Source: Woeseia sp. (GTDB lineage Bacteria; Pseudomonadota; Gammaproteobacteria; Steroidobacterales; Woeseiaceae). Taken from it: 12,552 bases of DNA. Every line of letters begins with the position of its first letter. The stretch's first letter is position 1. This document shows positions 6,381-12,552 of the stretch, in pieces. The DNA lies in contig JABIUH010000356.1 of NCBI GenBank assembly GCA_018701055.1, forward strand, positions 1 to 12,552. The letters run 5' to 3'. The notes beneath the pieces were generated by a model. The model saw only the letters and a program-made list of their open reading frames with translations, was not told the DNA's origin and made no database searches. Position numbers and translations under genes: made by a program.

Positions 6381-7766
6381 ATGCATAAACTTCTGTTATC
6401 TAAGTGTTTTTTCTTAATCGCCCTGTCCACGCTAAGTGCCTGCAGTCAGACCGGCATCGCTCCGGAAACGGAGAATCCGAGTATTCCTGCGGATTGGGTC
6501 CGTGGTGGCGCAGAGGGTGCGGTCAATATTAATTGGCTGGACGATTTTAGTGACTCTGCGTTGACTGCTCTCGTCACCGAGGCCGTGGATTCGAATTACC
6601 AAATCAATCAGGAACGGGCGCGTCTTTATCAGGCCGAGCAAACGGTCATCATTACCCGAGCGAATCGCTTTCCAACACTCAATGTCTCTCTTGACGCGTC
6701 ACGGCGATTTTCGCAACTTGCTGCCGGCATTAATGCGCTGCCCGAGTCATTCAGTTTATCTTCCGATGCCCGCTGGGAAGTCGATCTGTGGGGACGCCTT
6801 AGTAAACAACAGCAAGCTGCTCAATTGGCGCTTGAGGCGCAAAGGGTTCGAGTGGAATCCGCGGAGAGAAATCTGGCCGCATCGACCACCACTGCCTATT
6901 TCAATGTAGCCGAAGCAAAACAATTGCTGCAGGTTGCGGAACGTCGCCTCGAGATCGCCCGCGAAAGCCGCGACATTGTTGCCAGCGGCTATCGGCAGGG
7001 ATTGAACGATGCGCTCGATCTCTACCTGGCGCGAAATCAGGCTGAACGCGAAGAAGCCGGCTACGCGCAGCAACAACAGTCTTATGCGGAAACAGTAACG
7101 GCGCTTCAACTTAGCCTGGCACGTTATCCGGATGGTCGTATGACTGTCGACGTGGATCTGCCGGTTATTAACACCCCAATACCGACGGGCATGCCCTCGG
7201 AACTACTGACGCGTCGCGCCGACATTCAGGAGTCCTGGCTCAATTTACTAGCGTCGGATGCAGATCTTGCGGCAGCGCACAAAGCCCGCTTCCCAAGTCT
7301 TTCTTTAGTCGGCAGCTATGGCCAGACCAGCAGAGCATTCTCAACACTCCTTGAAAGAGATAACCGGGTGTGGTCGCTGGCGAGTGGAATTATGCAGCCG
7401 CTTTTCGATGCAGGTCGTTTAAAAGCGTTTGAAGAGCAAGCCCGCGGTCGCGTCCAGCAGGCGGAGCAGCAATATCTCGACCTCCTGTATCGTGCATTCG
7501 CGGATGTTGAGAATGCGATATCACGCTCAACTTCGTTACAACAACGTTATGACTCATTTCTCAATGCAGAGACGAATTCCCGTGCCGCGCTGGAACTCGC
7601 GCTTGAACAATATCAGCGCGGACTGGTCTCTTATACGACAGTCCTGGAATCACAACGACAGGCGTTTGATGCCGAAGCGACGGTGGTACAACTGCGAAAT
7701 CAGCTGTTGCAGAACCGAATCAATCTTTTCCTCTCGCTTGGCGGCGAGTTTTCGACCGATATCTAG
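6381..7766 (+). CDS. Outer-membrane factor lipoprotein of an RND efflux system (TolC/NodT family)
   Basis: 461 residues. A lipoprotein signal ends in the lipobox LSAC (18-21), so Cys21 would be lipidated; Ser at +2 favours outer-membrane sorting. The mature protein has the two-fold repeated outer-membrane efflux protein (OEP) pattern: long Ala/Gln/Glu-rich coiled-coil helices (about 55-100, 140-245, 280-310 and 350-455) alternating with beta segments such as RFPTLNVSLDASRR (96-109) and RFPSLSLVGSYGQ (around 300). These recall the TolC/OprM periplasmic tunnel and membrane barrel. It would form the trimeric exit duct of the pump encoded with it. The next gene begins 6 bases after its stop. No strong Shine-Dalgarno precedes the ATG, but the lipoprotein signal begins directly at it, which supports this start. 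Substrate cannot be read from the sequence. Confidence 0.93.
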   Translation: MHKLLLSKCFFLIALSTLSACSQTGIAPETENPSIPADWVRGGAEGAVNINWLDDFSDSALTALVTEAVDSNYQINQERARLYQAEQTVIITRANRFPTLNVSLDASRRFSQLAAGINALPESFSLSSDARWEVDLWGRLSKQQQAAQLALEAQRVRVESAERNLAASTTTAYFNVAEAKQLLQVAERRLEIARESRDIVASGYRQGLNDALDLYLARNQAEREEAGYAQQQQSYAETVTALQLSLARYPDGRMTVDVDLPVINTPIPTGMPSELLTRRADIQESWLNLLASDADLAAAHKARFPSLSLVGSYGQTSRAFSTLLERDNRVWSLASGIMQPLFDAGRLKAFEEQARGRVQQAEQQYLDLLYRAFADVENAISRSTSLQQRYDSFLNAETNSRAALELALEQYQRGLVSYTTVLESQRQAFDAEATVVQLRNQLLQNRINLFLSLGGEFSTDI

Positions 7767-7772
7767 GGCGAC

Positions 7773-8999
7773 ATGAATCTAAAAACCAAGAAACTCATTC
7801 CAGTTGCCATTTTCGGTGGACTGATATTGCTCGCAGTCCTCATCAAGATGAACCCACCCGAAGCGCAACAGCGAGGAAATTTCGGAGGGCCGCAGATGGT
7901 CGTTGAAACGACCACCGTTGAAAAACAGGACTACAAGGTTCGATTGCAGAGTTACGGTACCGTTCAACCGCGTACGCAAAGCATGTTGGTCGCCCAGGTC
8001 AGTGGTCAGATTGTTTCCGTCAATGAGAATGTTCGCGACGGTGGCTTCTTCGAGAAAGGCGATATCCTGGGACAGATCGACCCGCGCGATTATGAGGCAG
8101 ATGTCCGTATTTCAGAGGCTTCACTTGCCGATGCACGTCAAGCACTTGCAGAGGCTGAAGCACGCTCCAACCAGGCACTCGAGGACTGGGAACGTCTTGG
8201 CAATACCGGTGATGCACCGGATCTCGTTCTGCGCGTCCCGCAACTTGAAGCCGCCAAGGCCAGAGTTAGCTCTGCAAAATCTTCGCTGCAGAAAGCTAAT
8301 CTCGATCTCGAACGGGCGCAAATTGTTGCACCATTTGCAGGTAGGATCTTAAGAAAACTGGTTGATGTCGGCCAAGTCGTCTCTCCCAATACACAACTCG
8401 CTGAAATTTACGCCACGGACGTGGTTGAAATTCGCCTGCCGATTCGAAACCGGGACCTTGGTTTTATCGACCTGCCGGAAAGGTTTCGCTTTGCCGATGC
8501 CAACGGCGCAAACAACGCTGCCGTCACCATTCACTCCGATCTCATTGGCAACGAAACGTGGAACGCGCACCTTGTGCGCACTGAGAGTGCAATCGATGAG
8601 GCCGCAAGACAACTGCACGTCATCGCACAGATCGAAGACCCATTCGGTCCCGCAAATGTTGGGCGGTCACCTTTGAAGATTGGTCAGTATGTAACCGCCG
8701 AAATAGAAGGAAGCGCCTTGAGCGAGGTCCTCGTCGTTCCGAACAGCACGATTTACCAAGGCAGCTATGTCTATATTGTTGAGGATGATTTGCTGCGCAG
8801 AAAGGATGTTGTAATTGCATGGCAGAACGACAATGACGCGATTATATCGGACGGCATCAAGGATGGTGATCAGCTGGTGACCACGGCGCTTGGACAGGTC
8901 ACGTCGGGTTTGCGGGTTGCCATTGCCGGGGCACAACGTCCGAACGGTGGCGGGCCTCCGGGCGGCGGCAGGCCACCAAGTGATGGAGCAGGACAATGA
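7773..8999 (+). CDS. Periplasmic adaptor subunit of the RND efflux pump (HlyD/AcrA membrane fusion family)
   Basis: 408 residues. One N-terminal membrane helix (about 8-25) acts as an uncleaved anchor, with no lipobox. The adaptor domains follow in the usual nested order: first half of the lipoyl domain (VSGQIVSVNENVRDGG..FEKGDIL, about 76-99), an alpha-hairpin of Ala/Glu/Arg-rich helices (about 106-182), second lipoyl half (IVAPFAGRI...VGQVVSP, 184-205), beta-barrel (about 215-320) and membrane-proximal domain (about 325-390). The last 20 or so residues are a Gly/Pro-rich tail probably disordered in the periplasm. It would join the inner-membrane permease to the outer-membrane channel. An AGGG precedes the ATG. 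The stop overlaps the permease start in ATGA (8996-8999), which implies coupled translation. Confidence 0.94.
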   Translation: MNLKTKKLIPVAIFGGLILLAVLIKMNPPEAQQRGNFGGPQMVVETTTVEKQDYKVRLQSYGTVQPRTQSMLVAQVSGQIVSVNENVRDGGFFEKGDILGQIDPRDYEADVRISEASLADARQALAEAEARSNQALEDWERLGNTGDAPDLVLRVPQLEAAKARVSSAKSSLQKANLDLERAQIVAPFAGRILRKLVDVGQVVSPNTQLAEIYATDVVEIRLPIRNRDLGFIDLPERFRFADANGANNAAVTIHSDLIGNETWNAHLVRTESAIDEAARQLHVIAQIEDPFGPANVGRSPLKIGQYVTAEIEGSALSEVLVVPNSTIYQGSYVYIVEDDLLRRKDVVIAWQNDNDAIISDGIKDGDQLVTTALGQVTSGLRVAIAGAQRPNGGGPPGGGRPPSDGAGQ

Positions 9000-11900
9000 T
9001 TTCATGGTTCGCGAGAAACCCTGTTGCAGCCAACCTGTTGATGTTTGCAATCATCATTGGCGGATTCGTAGCATTGAGCAACAACATCCGTCTTGAAGTA
9101 TTTCCGGATTTTGCCACTGACACAGTTTCGGTCCGTGTGCCGCTGCGCGGTGCGACGCCCGAAGACATCGAACTGGGCGTGGCGGTTCGAATCGAGGAAG
9201 CCGTTCAGGACCTGGAAGGAATCGATCGCATTGTGTCGCGTTCGGTTGAAGGAAGCACCTCAGTCCGTATCGAAATCAAATCGGGCTACGATCCACGCGA
9301 ACTTTTGGACGACATCAAAGGCCGCGTCGACTCGATTAACACTTTTCCCGCAGACACCGAGAAACCTGTAATCAGTCTTGCGGTACGAACGTTTGACGTC
9401 ATCGAAGTGGTTGTCGCGGGCGACTACAGTGAAGACGAAATTCGCATATTCGCCGAACAGATTCGCGACGAACTGCTGCGGCAGGACCAAATCACGCAGG
9501 TCGAACTCCGCTCCGTGCGGCGTTACGAGATCGCGGTCGAAGCATCGCAGGACAGATTGCGGGAGTTCGATGTAACGCTTGCAGATATTGCCAATGCCAT
9601 CCGCGGAAGTTCGGTGGATATCTCTGCCGGCAACGTACGGACGGAAGGCGGCGACGTATTAATTCGATCAAAAGGTCAGGCGTATCGGCGCGGCGACTTC
9701 GAGGAAATTGTTGTTAAGACAAACTCCGACGGCAGCATTGTCCGGGTCGGCGATATCGCCGTCGTGCAGGATGGCTTCGAGGAGAGCTCACTTCAGACCC
9801 GATTCAATGGAAAATTTGCTGCCTTTATCGGCGTAAAAAGGACCGGGACCCAAAGTGACATCGCAATTGCCGAGACTGTGAAAGAGTACATCGCCGAGCG
9901 CAACGCGAGTATGCCTGCCGGGCTCGAGCTCAGCACGTGGGACGACAATTCGGTGCGTTTGGCCGACAGGCTAGGCATCTTAAGTAATAGCCTTTTACAA
10001 GGCAGTGTATTAGTCATCATCCTGCTGACTTTATTCTTGCGCCCGTCCGTTTCCTTTTGGGTATTCCTGGGTATCCCAATTAGTTTTCTTGGCGCATTTA
10101 TCGTAATGGCAATTTTTGACATTAGCCTGAATATGATGAGTGCGTTCGGTTTCATCATCGTGCTCGGCGTCGTCGTAGACGATGCCATTGTCACTGGGGA
10201 GAACGTATACCGACATATGCAAACGGGGGACAGCAGCCTGTCCGCCGCTATTCACGGGACCAAAGAAGTTGCGATTCCTGTCACTTTTGGCATTTTGACG
10301 ACAATCGCGGCTTTCATGCCACTGGCCTTCATTGAAGGCGGCCTAGGCACTTGGTTCGCCCCAGTACCCTTGGTTGTGATTCCAGTGCTGCTCTTTTCGC
10401 TGGTTGAATCGAAGTTAATTCTTCCCGCACATTTGGCGCACGTTAAGTTACGCAAATATAAACCTGAGCAAGGCGGCTTCAGTGCATGGCAGCAGCGATT
10501 TGCAGACGGCTTTGAACAAAAAATTATTCGGTATTATCAACCCACACTGAACTTCTGTTTGAGAAACCGATACTCGACGCTGGCATCATTTACTGGCGTG
10601 CTGATCGTGATGATAATGCTGGTATCCAGCGGCTGGACACGTTTTGTGTTCTTCCCGATAACGGAATCGGAAACCGCGACGGCGACTCTGGTCATGCCTG
10701 TCGGCACACCATTCGACGTGACTGCTCGCCATGCTGACAGAGTATTGAACGCAGCTTTTGAGCTGCAGGATAAGTATGAGAACTACGCGGAAGGCGGCTT
10801 GATTACCAACATCTTTTCAAGCACCGGATCATCTGGACGAAGCAACGGGACTCACCTGGCCACAGTACGATTTGAATCGGCGCCAATACAGAAGCGCGAC
10901 GAGGACATCTCCACTACAGAACTTATCAACGAATGGCGCAGAGCGGTAGGCTTGATACCCGGTGCTGAAACAATGAACTATCGGGCATCCTTCTTCAGGC
11001 CCGGTGAGCCAATCGACGTGCAGTTCAGCGGCAACTCGCTCGAAAGCCTCAGCGCAATTGGAGAAGAGCTAAAGGAACAGCTGGCGACCTATCCGGGCGT
11101 TTTTGAGATCGCTGACAGCTTGTCGGACGGCAAGGAAGAGTTGCGTATCGAGTTAAGCCCGCAAGGCCATCTCGTCGGTCTGACGCGATCCAATATCGTC
11201 AATCAGGTTGGTCAGGCATTCAGAGGGTTGGAAGCACAACGTATTCAGCGCGGACGTGACGATATTCGTGTACTCGTTCGCTATCCCATCGATGAACGCG
11301 ATACGCTGGCGTCTCTGAGCGAGATGCTGATCACGGCGCCCAATGGCAGACTCATACCGCTGTCAAACGTTGCTACATTGACACCAGGAAAAGGTCCGTC
11401 CGTGATCACACGAATTGATCGGTTTCGTGTATTGAATGTAACGGCTGACGTCGACAAAGAAAATACCAACATGACGGTGTTGCAGACTGACTTGAACGAT
11501 TACATCAATTCAGTGTTGGCGAAATACCCGGGAATCACGTTCAAGATGGAGGGTGAACAAAGGCAGCAACGTGAGTCATTTGGCAGCCTGCAATCGGGGC
11601 TGATTATTCTTCTATTTGTCATTTACGCTTTGTTAGCGCTGCCGCTTAAATCCTACGTACAGCCATTGATCGTAATGTCCGTGATTCCCTTCGGCATCAT
11701 CGGTGCAATTATCGGCCATTGGATAATGGGCCACCCCTTGTCCTTCCTAAGTTCGCTTGGGTTGATGGCTTTGATGGGCGTCGTCATTAACGACAGCTTG
11801 GTATTAACAGATTACATTAACCAGCAGCATCGAAACGGCGTGAAATTGCTCGTTGCTGTTAAGAGCGCAGGCGTGGCTCGATTCCGCCCCGTCATGTTGA

Positions 11901-12127
11901 CGTCGTTGACGACATTTTTTGGTCTGACGCCATTGTTAATGGAGCGTTCATCGACCGCCACGTTCCTGGTACCAATGGCTATTTCCTTGGGCTTCGGAAT
12001 TTTGTTTGCGACAATGATCACACTGATACTGGTGCCCACCAATATCATGATCGTCGCCGATATTCGCCGCTTCTTTCGCGCCAAGATTAACGATTTCAAA
12101 TCGGATGTCGTTGCTGAAAATGCGTGA
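8996..12127 (+). CDS. RND-family efflux permease (AcrB-like inner-membrane proton antiporter)
   Basis: 1043 residues, normal length for the family, built as two homologous halves. Each half has one membrane helix, a large periplasmic porter/docking loop and a cluster of helices. The first helix starts at residue 9 (PVAANLLMFAII), and loop 1 spans about 35-330. TM4 carries GVVVDDAIVTGENVYRH with the proton-relay pair Asp395-Asp396. The second half begins around residue 535, and TM10 reads GVVINDSLVLTDYIN with Asn932-Asp933 where AcrB has Lys940-Asn941. This Asn/Asp form is common in the MdtB/'acriflavin resistance' type clades rather than a defect. A GGAG at 8985-8988 precedes the ATG by 7 bases. 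With the two upstream genes it forms a complete tripartite pump; the substrate (drug, lipid, metal or bile-type compound) is not evident. It is the last gene of the operon. Confidence 0.95.
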   Translation: MISWFARNPVAANLLMFAIIIGGFVALSNNIRLEVFPDFATDTVSVRVPLRGATPEDIELGVAVRIEEAVQDLEGIDRIVSRSVEGSTSVRIEIKSGYDPRELLDDIKGRVDSINTFPADTEKPVISLAVRTFDVIEVVVAGDYSEDEIRIFAEQIRDELLRQDQITQVELRSVRRYEIAVEASQDRLREFDVTLADIANAIRGSSVDISAGNVRTEGGDVLIRSKGQAYRRGDFEEIVVKTNSDGSIVRVGDIAVVQDGFEESSLQTRFNGKFAAFIGVKRTGTQSDIAIAETVKEYIAERNASMPAGLELSTWDDNSVRLADRLGILSNSLLQGSVLVIILLTLFLRPSVSFWVFLGIPISFLGAFIVMAIFDISLNMMSAFGFIIVLGVVVDDAIVTGENVYRHMQTGDSSLSAAIHGTKEVAIPVTFGILTTIAAFMPLAFIEGGLGTWFAPVPLVVIPVLLFSLVESKLILPAHLAHVKLRKYKPEQGGFSAWQQRFADGFEQKIIRYYQPTLNFCLRNRYSTLASFTGVLIVMIMLVSSGWTRFVFFPITESETATATLVMPVGTPFDVTARHADRVLNAAFELQDKYENYAEGGLITNIFSSTGSSGRSNGTHLATVRFESAPIQKRDEDISTTELINEWRRAVGLIPGAETMNYRASFFRPGEPIDVQFSGNSLESLSAIGEELKEQLATYPGVFEIADSLSDGKEELRIELSPQGHLVGLTRSNIVNQVGQAFRGLEAQRIQRGRDDIRVLVRYPIDERDTLASLSEMLITAPNGRLIPLSNVATLTPGKGPSVITRIDRFRVLNVTADVDKENTNMTVLQTDLNDYINSVLAKYPGITFKMEGEQRQQRESFGSLQSGLIILLFVIYALLALPLKSYVQPLIVMSVIPFGIIGAIIGHWIMGHPLSFLSSLGLMALMGVVINDSLVLTDYINQQHRNGVKLLVAVKSAGVARFRPVMLTSLTTFFGLTPLLMERSSTATFLVPMAISLGFGILFATMITLILVPTNIMIVADIRRFFRAKINDFKSDVVAENA

Positions 12128-12227
12128 TCGCCTGAAATGGTTTTTGGAGTCAGAGTAATACTTTTACCCCAAAGGAATCTTGCGCCTGCAATTGGATTAC
12201 ATCGCCTCGCTCGAAAAAACAAACCAT

Positions 12228-12264
12228 CCGTCATCGCGAGGAGCGCAGCGACGCGGCGATCCAC
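12228..12264. repeat. REP-like dispersed palindromic repeat
   Basis: The stretch beginning CCGTCATCGCGAGGAG and ending CGGCGATCCAC is an imperfect palindrome (ATCGC at 12233-12237 pairing with GCGAT at 12256-12260, with a GC-rich centre containing GCGCAGCG). It closely resembles a repetitive extragenic element seen scattered in many proteobacterial genomes, often written as CATTGCGAGGAGC...GCAATCC. It sits 100 bases after the efflux permease stop and may stabilise or end the transcript. Only one copy is in this window. Confidence 0.6.
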
Positions 12265-12276
12265 TTGCCCTTAGAC

Positions 12277-12552
12277 TGTTCGTCGTCAAACAAATGGAAC
12301 AGACCTAGCGTTTATCTAAAGGAGAGTTTTTTTCCTTATTTTTAGTTTACGCAGCGTATCGCTGATAGTGCAACCGACGCTTCGCGATGGTCCTTTTCTT
12401 GATCCTTTCTCTGCTTGCCAGTATTGATTGTCCGCGCCCGAAGTAAACATCGGCTGGCGTCAGGTTTTTCAAGCTCTCATGGTACCGCTGGTGGTTGTAG
12501 TGATCGACGAACGCCTCGATCTGCTTTTCAAGATCACCCGGTAAAAAGTAAC
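12277..12552 (-). mobile_element. Terminal part of an IS3-family insertion sequence (cut by right edge)
   Basis: The right edge holds the 3' end of an IS3-like element: the last codons of the transposase, then about 70 non-coding bases. The outer end is proposed at the TG of TGTTCGTCGTCAAACAAATG (12277-12296), because IS3-family ends usually begin 5'-TG. The matching opposite end and target duplication lie outside the window, so this boundary is a guess, whereas the presence of the element is well supported by its transposase. Confidence 0.6.
12347..12552 (-). CDS. IS3-family transposase, C-terminal fragment (integrase core, partial)
   Basis: 68 complete codons on the minus strand, ending in TAA at 12347-12349 and open to the right edge. 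The fragment contains EAFVDHYNHQRYHESL and NLTPADVYFGRG, the hallmark C-terminal segment of IS3-family OrfB/rve integrase-core transposases, followed by a basic tail (RERIKKRTIAKRR). The catalytic DDE residues lie upstream, outside the window, so integrity of the enzyme cannot be judged. It is convergent with the efflux operon. The rest of the element, including any OrfA and programmed frameshift, would lie to the right. Confidence 0.88.
   Translation of the reverse strand, partial: YFLPGDLEKQIEAFVDHYNHQRYHESLKNLTPADVYFGRGQSILASRERIKKRTIAKRRLHYQRYAA

Noticed and set aside
9793..10194. A 133-codon minus-strand frame
   Set aside because: Antisense to conserved transmembrane segments of the RND permease; low-complexity composition typical of shadow frames.
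11812..12264. A 150-codon minus-strand frame
   Set aside because: It starts inside the REP-like palindrome and runs antisense to the permease 3' end; no domain is recognisable.
12315..12343. AAGGA...TCCTT hairpin followed by T-rich sequence as a terminator for the efflux operon
   Set aside because: The stem is only five base pairs, mostly A/T, with a nine-base loop, and it lies inside the IS element; too weak to call.

Overview
The window looks like chromosomal DNA from a Gram-negative bacterium, most likely a gammaproteobacterium. The grounds are a tripartite RND efflux operon with an outer-membrane lipoprotein channel, an alkyltransferase-like protein with Trp in the active-site position, a signal-peptide serine hydrolase, DsbA/HCCA-isomerase-like proteins and an IS3-family transposase. 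The genus cannot be read from the sequence. Coding density is high, base composition is moderate, and no RNA gene, CRISPR array or phage gene is visible.

Left half (1-6232), all on the minus strand and read from right to left: two overlapping genes for paralogous membrane-associated GTPases (6232-4739 and 4809-3451); a serine hydrolase of the beta-lactamase/class C family, preceded by a PPC-like beta domain and broken by a one-base frameshift near 2141 (3403-1371); a 121-residue alkyltransferase-like DNA-repair protein (1274-909); and, beginning on the base after its stop codon, a tandem-domain DsbA/2-hydroxychromene-2-carboxylate-isomerase-like protein that runs off the left edge (908-1). 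The short gaps and overlaps suggest a run of cotranscribed genes, possibly restarted in the 96-base gap before the alkyltransferase-like gene.

Middle (6233-6380): a 148-base divergent intergenic region that must hold the 5' signals of both transcription directions.

Right half (6381-12127), plus strand: a compact three-gene efflux operon. An outer-membrane factor lipoprotein is followed after 6 bases by an HlyD/AcrA-type periplasmic adaptor, whose stop overlaps the start of an RND inner-membrane permease (ATGA). Together they would form one envelope-spanning proton-driven pump. No regulator gene lies beside it.

Right edge (12128-12552): a short spacer holding a REP-like palindrome, then the terminal part of an IS3-family element whose transposase is read on the minus strand, towards the efflux operon.

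The most promising little-described unit is the GTPase pair: two genes that look like ancient duplicates, share an unusual insert after the G domain, differ in membrane anchoring and are translationally coupled.
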